A stretch of 64,000 bases of DNA, taken from assembly GCF_017873435.1 (NCBI RefSeq), contig NZ_JAGGKG010000007.1, positions 124,001-188,000 on the forward strand, written 5' to 3'. Shown here in pieces: positions 17,016-24,879 of this stretch. The position numbers were made by a program, and so were the translations under genes. The number at the start of each line of letters is the position of its first letter. The stretch's first letter is position 1. Origin of the DNA: Paenibacillus turicensis (GTDB taxonomy: Bacteria > Bacillota > Bacilli > Paenibacillales > Paenibacillaceae). The notes beneath the pieces are model-generated. The model searched no databases. It was given only the letters and a program-made list of their open reading frames with translations, and was not told the origin of the DNA.

Positions 17016-18215
17016 ATGAGTGGAAATGTAGAGCAACCGCATAGTTCAATGTCTTCTTATCTTGCTCCATTGGTTCGAGATATTCAGCCGTCTGGCATTC
17101 GTAAGTTCTTTGATTTAGTGAGTGCCAACAAAGATATAATTACACTTGGTGTAGGTGAACCTGATTTTATTACACCTTGGCATATCCGTGAGGCTTGTGT
17201 GTATTCATTGGAGAGAGGATATACAAGCTATACCTCTAATGCTGGAACACCAGAACTACGGGAAGCAATTGCGAACTATTTAGATCGTTCCTATCAGTTA
17301 AAATATAACCCTAAAGACGAGGTATTAGTGACGGTTGGTGCAAGTGAAGCGATAGATTTAGCTTTGCGTGCATTGATCGTACCAGGAGATGAAGTATTAC
17401 TCCCTGTTCCTTGCTATATTTCATATAGTCCAATTATAGACATTAGTGGTGGGAAAACGGTAGAAGTTGCAACCTATGCTAAACACGATTTTAAACTTCA
17501 AGCCGAACATTTGCTTGAGCAAATTACACCTAAGTCCAAAGTACTTATATTAAATTATCCTAACAACCCAACAGGTGGAGTTATGTCTTATGAAGACTGG
17601 CTTCCTATTGTGAAGGTTGTAGAGGATCATGACCTCATCGTCATTAGTGATGAGATCTATTCTGAGCTTACTTATGGTAGCCAGCATGTTAGCTTTGCAT
17701 CAATGCCAGGAATGAAGGATCGTACGTTATTAATTAACGGCTTCTCTAAAGCATTTGCAATGACAGGTTGGCGCATGGGATATGTATGTGGACATCCTGA
17801 CTTAATATATGCTATGTTGAAGATTCACCAATATACAGTGATGTGTGCACCGGTAATGGGCCAAGTCGCTGCTTTAGAAGCTTTAACAAATGGGATGGAA
17901 GATAAGGATCATATGGTGGAGTCCTATAATCAACGGCGTAGGCTAGTAGTTCAAGGCTTAAGGGATATCGGTCTTGAATGCCATGAGCCGAAGGGAGCAT
18001 TTTATGCGTTCCCCAATATACAATCTACGGGACTTACCTCTGAAGAATTTGCTGGCCGGTTGTTAACTGAAGCTAAGGTGGCGGCAGTTCCAGGCAATGT
18101 GTTTGGACTAGGTGGAGAAGGCTTTTTACGGTGTTCCTATGCTACAGGAGTAAGCCAACTTAATGAGGCTTTACAACGTATAGGAGATTTCGTGTATAAG
18201 GTGAAGCAAGGCTAG
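17016..18215 (+). CDS. alaT: Class I/II PLP aminotransferase (AlaT/YugH-like)
   Basis: A 399-residue fold-type I aminotransferase. The usual elements are visible: GVGEPDF near the N-terminus, SYTSNAGTPELREAIANYL, NYPNNPTGG, DEIYSELTYG, and the PLP lysine within SKAFAMTGWRMGY. It is the YugH-type enzyme, reported in B. subtilis as an alanine transaminase. Other broad aminotransferases of this subgroup remain possible. It is translated 13 nt after the Lrp-type regulator, so the two form an operon. A Spo0E-like gene follows closely. Confidence 0.82.
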   Translation: MSGNVEQPHSSMSSYLAPLVRDIQPSGIRKFFDLVSANKDIITLGVGEPDFITPWHIREACVYSLERGYTSYTSNAGTPELREAIANYLDRSYQLKYNPKDEVLVTVGASEAIDLALRALIVPGDEVLLPVPCYISYSPIIDISGGKTVEVATYAKHDFKLQAEHLLEQITPKSKVLILNYPNNPTGGVMSYEDWLPIVKVVEDHDLIVISDEIYSELTYGSQHVSFASMPGMKDRTLLINGFSKAFAMTGWRMGYVCGHPDLIYAMLKIHQYTVMCAPVMGQVAALEALTNGMEDKDHMVESYNQRRRLVVQGLRDIGLECHEPKGAFYAFPNIQSTGLTSEEFAGRLLTEAKVAAVPGNVFGLGGEGFLRCSYATGVSQLNEALQRIGDFVYKVKQG

Positions 18216-18254
18216 CAGTAATTCACGTTCATAATGCTTAAGGAGGGATTACTT

Positions 18255-18488
18255 TTGGATTGTGGTGAATGTGATCAATCAAGCATAGATGTTAATCAAT
18301 GGCTACAGAAGGATAACAGCATGATATCACCACAGGGAGTAAGCCTAGAGGAAGAAATACGATTGCTTAGAAAATGGATGGAACGCTTAGTTGATGAGGA
18401 ACAGTCCTTTACTACAGAAGTTGTCATTGCAATCAGTACTCTTCTTGACCTTAAAATTAATGAATTTATGAAAAAGCAGGAGCGATGA
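18255..18488 (+). CDS. Spo0E-like aspartyl-phosphate phosphatase
   Basis: A 77-residue protein whose C-terminal half, IRLLRKWMERLVDEEQS, then VVIAISTLLDLKINEFMKKQ, fits the two-helix Spo0E family, with the S-x-x-x-D pattern in STLLD near the active site. Spo0E proteins dephosphorylate Spo0A~P and delay sporulation. I use TTG 18255 because AAGGAGGG (18240-18247) lies 7 nt upstream. The ATG at 18234 would lie in front of that site. An N-terminal extension with CGEC is unusual for the family. A small membrane-protein gene follows immediately, with only 3 nt between them. Confidence 0.65.
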   Translation: MDCGECDQSSIDVNQWLQKDNSMISPQGVSLEEEIRLLRKWMERLVDEEQSFTTEVVIAISTLLDLKINEFMKKQER

Positions 18489-18491
18489 AGT

Positions 18492-18767
18492 TTGATTTAT
18501 CATTTGTTTTTCATTAACCAAGTTTTAATTGCGTTTGTCATTTGTCCAATTATTGCTTTTATGATTGGCTTTCTTATGTCAAAGCTTAATAAATCAAAAA
18601 AGGTAGCATTTGTTATAAGTTTTTTATTGCCTTTAATTTATACAACCTACGATTTTCCCACATTTAAAGCTAATATTGGTGCATGGTTCCTCTGGGGATT
18701 GATGTATGTCGGATTTGCGTTTATTGGTGATAAGCTAGCTACCAATCTTTCTTCGAGAAATCGATAA
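18492..18767 (+). CDS. Small three-TM membrane protein of unknown function
   Basis: A 91-residue protein with three hydrophobic stretches (residues ~4-26, ~36-52 and ~60-80) and a short polar tail. No family is recognised. It begins at TTG 18492, with GGAG of the preceding gene's end about 9 nt upstream, so translation is probably coupled to the Spo0E-like gene. A strong terminator follows at 18811. Confidence 0.6.
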   Translation: MIYHLFFINQVLIAFVICPIIAFMIGFLMSKLNKSKKVAFVISFLLPLIYTTYDFPTFKANIGAWFLWGLMYVGFAFIGDKLATNLSSRNR

Positions 18768-18810
18768 CTCGCATTATTTGTATAAACTGATTTAAATATT
18801 TAAACTTAAC

Positions 18811-18849
18811 ACTCTTTCGTAGGTACAAACTTACGAGAGAGTTTTTTTA
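18811..18849 (+). terminator. Intrinsic terminator
   Basis: An 11-bp stem ACTCTTTCGTA (18811-18821) / TACGAGAGAGT (18832-18842) with one G-T/mismatch is followed by seven T. It ends the alaR-alaT-spo0E-like-membrane protein run. Confidence 0.9.
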
Positions 18850-18930
18850 TCGGGCTTATCAACGAAAGCTGATCATTATGTTGAGCAAATTAATCCAGGC
18901 TAATAATAAGAGCATAAAGGAGATGAATGG

Positions 18931-19506
18931 ATGATGTCGATTTATACTAAGACTGGAGATAAAGGGAAGACCTCTGTAATTGGAGGAATTGTGGATAAAG
19001 ATGATATTCGTGTTGAAGCTTATGGTACAATAGATGAATTAAATACATTTGTAGGTCAAGCTAGAAGCTTACTTCAGGAACAGCCCTCTTTTGCCGATTT
19101 AGCTCAGCATTTATTACAAATCCAACATGAGTTATTTGATTGTGGCTCAGATTTAGCATATATCTCTTTAGAAAGTAGTCGCTATAAGGTTACAAGCTCA
19201 CTTGTTAAGCGGTTGGAGCATTGGATTGATACGTATGAGCAACAAAATACTCCACTGGAGAAATTTATTTTACCGGGAGGCACTCCGCTAGCATCAAGCT
19301 TACATGTGTGCAGAACAGTCTGTAGGAGAGCTGAACGGAGGGTGGTTACACTTGGACGTGTAGTAAGTATAAATCCTGCTGTCGTACAATATATGAACCG
19401 ATTATCTGATTTCTTTTTTGTCGTTGCACGGATTGCAAATGTGAGATCAAATGTACAAGATATTGAATATGAACGAAGTGGAAAGGTGTTTAGCAACAAC
19501 TCATGA
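18931..19506 (+). CDS. Cob(I)alamin adenosyltransferase, PduO type
   Basis: A 191-residue PduO-type corrinoid adenosyltransferase. The ATP-binding start YTKTGDKGKTSVIGG, the VEAYGTIDELNTFVGQAR block and the C-terminal RTVCRRAERRVVTL helix are all present. It transfers the adenosyl group of ATP to cob(I)alamin or cobyrinic acid diamide to give coenzyme B12. No cobalamin riboswitch or B12 pathway gene is seen here. AAAGGAG precedes tandem ATGs (18931 and 18934). The 3' end overlaps the next gene by 4 nt, so the two are translationally coupled. Confidence 0.92.
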   Translation: MMSIYTKTGDKGKTSVIGGIVDKDDIRVEAYGTIDELNTFVGQARSLLQEQPSFADLAQHLLQIQHELFDCGSDLAYISLESSRYKVTSSLVKRLEHWIDTYEQQNTPLEKFILPGGTPLASSLHVCRTVCRRAERRVVTLGRVVSINPAVVQYMNRLSDFFFVVARIANVRSNVQDIEYERSGKVFSNNS

Positions 19507-20426
19507 CACAATATTATAAACCAATCGAATATGTGGTAACCTCAGAAGAGGAAGGCTGGATATTAAAAAATGTGCTTCAACGTAAGCTAGGTATTTCTCG
19601 CAAACTGCTATCAAAAATTAAGTTAACCGAGCGTGGTGTGATGCTAAATGGAGAGCGCGTGTATATTAGTGTTCCTGTTACGGCTGGGGATCAGGTGGCG
19701 ATTTCACTAGAAAAGGAAACGTCAGACGATATTTTGCCACAAAATATAGATTTTGATATCATTTATGAGGATGACGACATTCTTGTTGTAAATAAAACAG
19801 CAGGAATGATTGTTCATCCCACGCATGGACATTATACAGACACCTTAGCAAACGCAGTTGTTTATTATTGGAACCAGCAAGGAGAGCAATTTCGTTTCCG
19901 CCCTGTACATCGCTTAGACCAGTATACAAGTGGATTAATTGCGATCGCCAAAAATAAATATGTGCATCAGCATATTTCTGAGCAAATGATTGCGGGTACT
20001 GTGCTAAAAAAGTATCAAGCATTAGTGTATGGAAAATTATCTCAGAAGAGTGGAAGTATTGATGCACCTATTGATCGTGATCCTGTTGATCCGCATTTAA
20101 GAATAGTTAGCCTAACGGGACAAGCTGCATTTACGACGTATGAGCTTATAGAGCAATACAAAGACACTGCATTTGTTGAGCTACAGCTTGGGACGGGGCG
20201 TACACATCAAATTCGAGTGCATATGTTGTCTATTGGACATCCACTAATCGGAGATGAAATGTATTTTGATACGACAAAACAGCAAGATAGACTGGAAAAG
20301 GTCATGGGTCGTCAAGCTTTACATGCGTACAAATTAGGGTTTGTGCATCCGACTACAGGCGAAGAAATGTTATTTGAGGCGCCTTTACCCTTAGATATGC
20401 TCCAATTAAAAAATGAGCTAATTTAA
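19503..20426 (+). CDS. RluA-family pseudouridine synthase
   Basis: A 307-residue protein with an S4-like N-terminal domain (residues ~15-70) and an RluA-type catalytic domain. The active-site block HRLDQYTSG, with the catalytic Asp, lies near residue 139, and the LGTGRTHQIRVHM motif is near 237. It isomerises specific uridines in rRNA or tRNA. The exact target (RluD-type or another) cannot be read from sequence alone. It overlaps the adenosyltransferase stop codon by 4 nt. A dispersed repeat copy follows. Confidence 0.9.
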   Translation: MTQYYKPIEYVVTSEEEGWILKNVLQRKLGISRKLLSKIKLTERGVMLNGERVYISVPVTAGDQVAISLEKETSDDILPQNIDFDIIYEDDDILVVNKTAGMIVHPTHGHYTDTLANAVVYYWNQQGEQFRFRPVHRLDQYTSGLIAIAKNKYVHQHISEQMIAGTVLKKYQALVYGKLSQKSGSIDAPIDRDPVDPHLRIVSLTGQAAFTTYELIEQYKDTAFVELQLGTGRTHQIRVHMLSIGHPLIGDEMYFDTTKQQDRLEKVMGRQALHAYKLGFVHPTTGEEMLFEAPLPLDMLQLKNELI

Positions 20427-20433
20427 CGGTTTT

Positions 20434-20516
20434 ATTTTAAAATCAATGCTTAGATAATAAGCATAACTAGCGAAGAGACAGAGCGATTCTGAAGATTGTC
20501 TCTTAAAATCCGATTC
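20434..20516 (-). repeat. Dispersed intergenic repeat, copy C (reverse orientation)
   Basis: Reverse-complemented, it reads AGACAATCTTCAGAATCGCT and continues as CTGTCTCTTCGCTAGTT, almost identical to copy A. The other arm is diverged (AAGCATTGATTTT against AAGCACTGATTTC). It lies directly after the RluA-family gene. Confidence 0.75.
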
Positions 20517-20641
20517 CATCCTTAAGTAGGCTTTAATAAAAAGGAATATGATTTTAACAACAATCGCAAGAACGCTCTGGAGCGTAGCTGCTTATTAAAC
20601 ATGGATTTTTTAGAGCCAATAAATTAAAGGAGAAGATGATT

Positions 20642-21004
20642 ATGAGTCAGCTTATCGTATATCAATATCCAAAATGTAGTACATGCCGTAAGGCAGTAAA
20701 ATGGTTAGAAAACAAAGGTCATGAGCTACAATTAAAACATATTGTGGATACACCACCATCAGAAGAGGAATTAAATCAATTCATATCACTTAGCGGCTTA
20801 GAGTTGAAAAAGTTTTTTAACACTAGTGGTGAGGTTTATAAGGAATTAGGGCTAAAGGACAAGCTTGCTAGCATGTCCACACAGGAGCAAGTGGCTCTGC
20901 TCGCACAGCATGGCAAGCTCATTAAGCGTCCAATTGTTAGTGATGGTAACCAAGTAACGGTAGGCTTTAAAGAAGAAGAATATAATGAGAAATGGGCGAA
21001 ATAA
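20642..21004 (+). CDS. yusI: ArsC/Spx-superfamily protein (YusI-like)
   Basis: A 120-residue thioredoxin-fold protein of the ArsC/Spx group. The redox motif CSTC is at residues ~12-15, and FFNTSGEVYKELGLKDKL, then LIKRPIVSDGNQVTVGF, are close to B. subtilis YusI. The conserved arsenate-reductase RP pair is present, but the biochemical role of YusI-like proteins is unproven. I prefer ATG 20642 over 20636, because AAAGGAG lies too close to the latter. The next gene starts 14 nt downstream. Confidence 0.82.
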   Translation: MSQLIVYQYPKCSTCRKAVKWLENKGHELQLKHIVDTPPSEEELNQFISLSGLELKKFFNTSGEVYKELGLKDKLASMSTQEQVALLAQHGKLIKRPIVSDGNQVTVGFKEEEYNEKWAK

Positions 21005-21018
21005 AGGTGGAACATGTG

Positions 21019-21912
21019 ATGAATGACAGGAATGAGCTTTCAAATACCCTCATTGTCATCGATGGATTTAATTTGTTAAGTAGAGCTTATTTTGCAACCT
21101 CATATAATCGCTCTGAGGAGCAGCTAAAAAATAGTAACGGTATATATACAAATGCGATTCGTGTTTTTTTTCAAAAGATGATTAATTTAACTAAAGAATA
21201 TCAAGCTTCCCATTTGGTGGTTGCTTGGGATGTAAAGCGGGATGAAACATCAAGAAGACAAGAGTTTGATTTCTATAAAGCAACACGAGGCGAGTTGCCA
21301 ATGCCTTTAATTGAGCAATATGAAACCTGTCATCAAATTTTAGGTGAAATTGGTGTAAGGCAAATAGCAATTGCACCTCATGAAGCGGATGATGTTATCG
21401 GAACGATAGCTACAAATTGGACGTCTGGTCACTGTTTTATTTATAGTAATGATCGTGATCTGTTTCAATTATTAAGTGATACCACCTCGCAAATTATTGC
21501 GAGCAAGCAAGGGGAATATGTATACGATATCGCACAATTTACTGAGGAATATGGAATCGAAGCTAGCCAATGGGTAGATGTGAAGGCATTGCTGGGAGAT
21601 AGCAGTGACAACATTCCGGGTTGCCCAGGAATTGGTCCTAAATCAGCTTTGCCATTAATTCAGCATTATGGATCAATCGAGCATTTATATGCTAATCTAG
21701 ATGATTTAGATGAGAAATTTAATCGTCATAAGAAAAAGCTGGTTGCAGGGAAGGAATCTACATTGATAAGCAGAAGACTTTCTGAAATTAATTGTTGTAT
21801 TTCTGAGCTGGCACATATAGAGGAAGATAAACTTAGACTCAATATTGACCGTATTGCCTTAATGAAGCAGGCGACAGAGCTAGAGGTACGTTTGAAGCTA
21901 GATGTTATTTGA
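21019..21912 (+). CDS. ypcP: 5'-3' exonuclease, YpcP family
   Basis: A 297-residue stand-alone 5' nuclease related to the N-terminal domain of DNA polymerase I. The metal-binding acidic motifs are visible: VIDGFNLLSRAYF at the N-terminus, the HEADDVIGT block near residue 122, IYSNDRDLFQLLS, and the helix-hairpin-helix LGDSSDNIPGCPGIGPKSA. Such enzymes process Okazaki-fragment flaps and RNA-DNA junctions. ATG 21019 follows AAGGTGG. It lies 14 nt after the yusI-like gene, so they are co-transcribed. Confidence 0.92.
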   Translation: MNDRNELSNTLIVIDGFNLLSRAYFATSYNRSEEQLKNSNGIYTNAIRVFFQKMINLTKEYQASHLVVAWDVKRDETSRRQEFDFYKATRGELPMPLIEQYETCHQILGEIGVRQIAIAPHEADDVIGTIATNWTSGHCFIYSNDRDLFQLLSDTTSQIIASKQGEYVYDIAQFTEEYGIEASQWVDVKALLGDSSDNIPGCPGIGPKSALPLIQHYGSIEHLYANLDDLDEKFNRHKKKLVAGKESTLISRRLSEINCCISELAHIEEDKLRLNIDRIALMKQATELEVRLKLDVI

Positions 21913-21973
21913 GGATATTGACAGTATTTTCAAACCTGTTATTATAAATATTAACAGTATAAAGACGAAAGGA

Positions 21974-22015
21974 AGCACCTTCTCTTGCATTTGCTAGGGA
22001 GGTGTTTTTTTTGAT
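21974..22015 (+). terminator. Intrinsic terminator
   Basis: CACCTTC near 21975 pairs with GGGAGGTG (about 21998-22005), followed by an unbroken T run. It ends the ypcP transcript before the HRDC gene. Confidence 0.8.
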
Positions 22016-22099
22016 GCTCAAATTTAATTTTATAATCAATCAAACTAACATACTCCTCTGCAAGAGCTGTTAAATTTAATCCTATAGGAGGAACAAACA

Positions 22100-23113
22100 G
22101 TGAGAATTGTATTTTTAAACAGCTTGGAGAAAAAGCAAGGAAATGATGTGAGCTCAATTGCACAGGTGTGGATCGCTGAAGAAGAAGGAATATGGCGGAT
22201 GGGCTGGAATGAAGCTGAAGCAGATGATGAAAGTGAACAGGTATGGTACGAAGGCACATCCTGGTCAGAAATGCTGCACAATTATCGGTATGAGCTTGCT
22301 GTCAAATTAAGTGAAGGGTTTTATCCCCTAATGGAAGGGTTATGGAATGATAAAGAATTGAGTAGCAGCGGAAGAGTTTTTACGCAGAAACTACATTACT
22401 ATTGTGAGCTAAATGTAAATCATGAGGTATATGCAGAGCTAAATGCTTGGCGTAGAAAAAAGGCAGCAATAGAGCATAAAGCGGCATACTTTATTGCAAA
22501 CAATCGTTTGTTATTATTTCTTAGCGTGCTTTTACCTCATAATGAAGAGGAATTAATGCAAGTCCCTGGAATGGGGAGTGGTAAGATACAGGCATTTGGA
22601 AATGAACTTATCAGTATTTTGAAGGGATATGAAAGGAATACAGGCTTCCCATTAGATTGGGTAGACAATGTGATTGAGGAGGAGGATTTTAGAAATTGGC
22701 TATATAAGCAAAAGCAGCTTAAATTTAAAAATGCGAAGCAACGATTTGCATGGCGACAAAGCATTTTAGAAGGGATTGAAGAGGGTTTGAATTTAAGTGA
22801 GCTAAGTGCTAAAACAGGCATAGAGCGTCGTGACCTCATTAAAGAGCTTGAGGAGCTGGAAAAGCTAGGGAATCACGTTGAAAAACTCATCATCCTTGAG
22901 TTACAGGAAGTTTCGTTAGAGGATCAGCAATGGGTATGGCGTCTATATGAGCAGTTAGGTGATACATTTTTAAAGCCAATCCTAGAGGAAATGTACGGAG
23001 CCGAGCTAGAGGGGATTCCTGCGGGCGTAACACTTGAAGCCTTGTATGAAAGATTGAGATTGATACGAATCAGATTTAGACGTAGCAGTATTGTTAATGT
23101 ATCAGGTGCATAG
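22100..23113 (+). CDS. HRDC-domain protein of unknown function
   Basis: A 337-residue protein. Residues ~112-185 form an HRDC domain (ELNAWRRKKAAIEHKAAYFI, then LMQVPGMGSGKIQAFGNELI), a nucleic-acid-binding helical module found in RecQ and RNase D. The C-terminal third (LNLSELSAKTGIERRDLIKEL) looks like a helix-turn-helix, similar to RecQ tail modules. No helicase or nuclease motif is present, so it is a stand-alone DNA-binding candidate. The start is GTG 22100, with AGGAGGAAC 6-8 nt upstream. It ends opposite corA with a shared terminator. Confidence 0.8.
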   Translation: MRIVFLNSLEKKQGNDVSSIAQVWIAEEEGIWRMGWNEAEADDESEQVWYEGTSWSEMLHNYRYELAVKLSEGFYPLMEGLWNDKELSSSGRVFTQKLHYYCELNVNHEVYAELNAWRRKKAAIEHKAAYFIANNRLLLFLSVLLPHNEEELMQVPGMGSGKIQAFGNELISILKGYERNTGFPLDWVDNVIEEEDFRNWLYKQKQLKFKNAKQRFAWRQSILEGIEEGLNLSELSAKTGIERRDLIKELEELEKLGNHVEKLIILELQEVSLEDQQWVWRLYEQLGDTFLKPILEEMYGAELEGIPAGVTLEALYERLRLIRIRFRRSSIVNVSGA

Positions 23114-23134
23114 ATGCATAGAGCATAATTGCAT

Positions 23135-23174
23135 AAAAAAAGCCTTCAACCCACGATTCCGTGTTTTGAAGGCT
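23135..23174. terminator. Terminator of corA (reverse strand), possibly bidirectional
   Basis: AGCCTTCAA (23141-23149) pairs with TTGAAGGCT (23166-23174), with inner CACG/CGTG. The A run at 23135-23140 gives a T tract on the reverse strand. Confidence 0.85.
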
Positions 23175-23182
23175 ACAATATT

Positions 23183-24118
23183 TTAAATCCAGTCTCGTTT
23201 ACGGAACAAGTAATACATCCCAGCACCTAACACAAGCATAATACCAAGCACAATAAAGTAACCATACTCAGAGTGGAGCTCAGGCATATTATCAAAGTTC
23301 ATCCCATAAATCCCTGTAATTAATGTAAGTGGGATAAAAATCGTTGTAATTGCTGTAAATACTCTCATAATTTCATTGGCTCGATTCGCGATTGCCGATT
23401 GATAAGCTTCTCGTAAGTTGCCCATCAATTCGCGGAACGTTTCAAAGTTTTCTGATATTTTTACGGCATTTTCATAGATGTCACTAAAATATTTTTGGAG
23501 TTGATCATCAATTAAGCGTAAATCCTTTTTATTTAAAATGTTAATCACTTCTTTTTGAGGACCTAACATTTTTTTAAGCCACAAAATTTCACTTCGTAGT
23601 CCAATAATTTCACTTAAATGAGATCGCTTAGTGTGCATTAAAATATCTTCTTCTAGCTTTTCAATTTTGTTTTCAATTCTGTCACCAACAACGAAATAGC
23701 TGTCCACGACTAAGTCGATTAAATAATAAAGGAAGCGGTCAGGCTCACTTACCTCTTGCTCCCACAAGATTGGTTTTACGGTACGTAGCTCATTAATTTT
23801 TTGCTTAGTGACCGTAATAATATAATGACGCCCAAGGAAAATATTTAATGCTCGTAAAAAAATCTCTTCATCATCATAACGAATGCTATTAACGACAATA
23901 AAATAATGATTATCATACGTTTCAATTTTAGGACGTTGCTCTTCTTCTGTTAAACAATCTTCCACAGCTAAATCATGTAATAAAAATAATGGCTGTAATA
24001 GGGCTAAATCCTCTACATCAGCATCAATCCAGTAAAAACCGTCCTCTGGTGCAGTTGTAGTTAGCTCAAGATCTTCGATTGGTGTAAACATTCCTGCTTG
24101 TACATGCCGAATCTTCAT
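23183..24118 (-). CDS. corA: CorA-family magnesium/cobalt transporter
   Basis: A 311-residue CorA-family channel. A long cytoplasmic N-domain (MKIRHVQAGMFTPIEDL onward) is followed by a stalk helix. Two C-terminal membrane helices follow (AITTIFIPLTLITGIYGMNF and YGYFIVLGIMLVLGAGMYYLF), with the signature YGMNF between them. Longer in-frame starts exist, but ATG 24118 is supported by GGGAGGAATTTGGA. A 40-residue ORF with its own promoter lies upstream at 24224-24346 on the same strand, so corA is probably co-transcribed with it. Confidence 0.93.
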   Translation of the reverse strand: MKIRHVQAGMFTPIEDLELTTTAPEDGFYWIDADVEDLALLQPLFLLHDLAVEDCLTEEEQRPKIETYDNHYFIVVNSIRYDDEEIFLRALNIFLGRHYIITVTKQKINELRTVKPILWEQEVSEPDRFLYYLIDLVVDSYFVVGDRIENKIEKLEEDILMHTKRSHLSEIIGLRSEILWLKKMLGPQKEVINILNKKDLRLIDDQLQKYFSDIYENAVKISENFETFRELMGNLREAYQSAIANRANEIMRVFTAITTIFIPLTLITGIYGMNFDNMPELHSEYGYFIVLGIMLVLGAGMYYLFRKRDWI

Positions 24119-24223
24119 TCCAAATTCCTCCCTTATCCTATAGTGTTTCCCAAAAGAAGCACTATATTTGGCACAAAAGAAGAAACCTGCAGATTTCGTC
24201 ATATCTAAGACAGGAGATCTATA

Positions 24224-24346
24224 TTAGAATGAACGGAAAAAGGAAAGTGCCCCAATCAATCCATGAGCGCTCTGCTGATTCATCTTTTGTGCATTTGTAC
24301 TTTTAACTGGGGCATTGCTCTCTCGACTACTCGGGTCGCCTTCCAT
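24224..24346 (-). CDS. Putative 40-residue small protein upstream of corA
   Basis: A short reverse-strand ORF, too small to be noticed in a length-filtered scan. It starts at ATG 24346 and ends at TAA 24224. It begins MEGDPSSRESNAPVKS and ends GLIGALSFFRSF. Support comes from a ribosome binding site AGAGGTG 10 nt upstream and a near-consensus sigma-A promoter at 24391-24420, 45 nt upstream. The corA start lies 105 nt downstream on the same strand. The product has a polar N-terminus and a short hydrophobic tail. I do not recognise a family. It could be a real small protein, a leader peptide for corA, or a chance ORF. A GTGCCCC/GGGGCAT pair inside the ORF can form a stem. Confidence 0.45.
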   Translation of the reverse strand: MEGDPSSRESNAPVKSTNAQKMNQQSAHGLIGALSFFRSF

Positions 24347-24390
24347 CTTCGTTATTCACCTCTTTGCTTATCTTCTTGAAACACTTGTCT

Positions 24391-24420
24391 AGTATACCGC
24401 TCCATCATGCTAAGTTTCAA
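24391..24420 (-). promoter_or_regulatory. Sigma-A-like promoter of the small ORF-corA unit
   Basis: On the reverse strand, TTGAAA (24415-24420), an 18-nt spacer and TATACT (24391-24396) form a strong promoter, about 45 nt upstream of the 40-residue ORF. Confidence 0.65.
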
Positions 24421-24576
24421 GCTATAAAACGTCAATTTTTTGTACAATCTACGTAGATCGCACTTTGTTATTGTAAATTTACGAAAATTTCTGAAAATGC
24501 ATTTAACATTTCCACTATAATATAAGCTATAACTCAAAAGGATGTGACGAAAAATTTATACAAAATTTATTTGTTC

Positions 24577-24606
24577 TTGACGAGAGATAACCTGATACAT
24601 TAAAGT
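24577..24606 (+). promoter_or_regulatory. Possible promoter of the SAM riboswitch-metA-metI unit
   Basis: TTGACG (24577-24582), an 18-nt spacer and TAAAGT (24601-24606) lie 38 nt upstream of the riboswitch. The -35 is strong and the -10 is weak. Confidence 0.5.
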
Positions 24607-24643
24607 GTATACAAAGCAACAATTAAAAATTAAATAAGCGAAT

Positions 24644-24776
24644 TCTTATCAAGAGTAGGTGGAGGGACAGGCCCGATGATACCCGGCAACCGGCATATTA
24701 TATGTACGGTGCTAATTCTTGCAGAGCATAGTGTGACGACTGTTTGTCATGACTAGGGGTTTCTGAGAGATGAGAG
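24644..24776 (+). promoter_or_regulatory. SAM-I (S-box) riboswitch
   Basis: The core reads TTCTTATC (24643-24650), AAGAG, GGTGGAGGGAC, GGCCCGATGATACCCGGCAA, CC, then GCTAATTC and a 3' GATGAG (24769-24774) that closes P1 with CTTATC. These are the conserved S-box elements. A terminator follows at 24795, so SAM binding would shut off metA and metI. Confidence 0.96.
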
Positions 24777-24794
24777 AGGAGCATAATTGCTGAT

Positions 24795-24828
24795 ACAAGA
24801 CCTTTCTCTTTAGAGAAGGGTCTTTTTG
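24795..24828 (+). terminator. SAM riboswitch expression-platform terminator
   Basis: AGACCTTTCTCT (24798-24809) pairs with AGAGAAGGGTCT (24812-24823), followed by five T. Confidence 0.9.
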
Positions 24829-24879
24829 AAATTATGAGTAGGTTTCCACAAAATAACAAACTACTAGGAGTGAGCTTAT

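Noticed and set aside
18850-18930. A cobalamin riboswitch ahead of the PduO-type gene
   Set aside because: The 80-nt leader is too short and carries no B12-box sequence.
24352-24537. A reverse-strand 61-codon ORF just upstream of the 40-residue ORF
   Set aside because: The predicted promoter for the next unit lies inside it, and there is no ribosome binding site. I keep only the shorter ORF with RBS.
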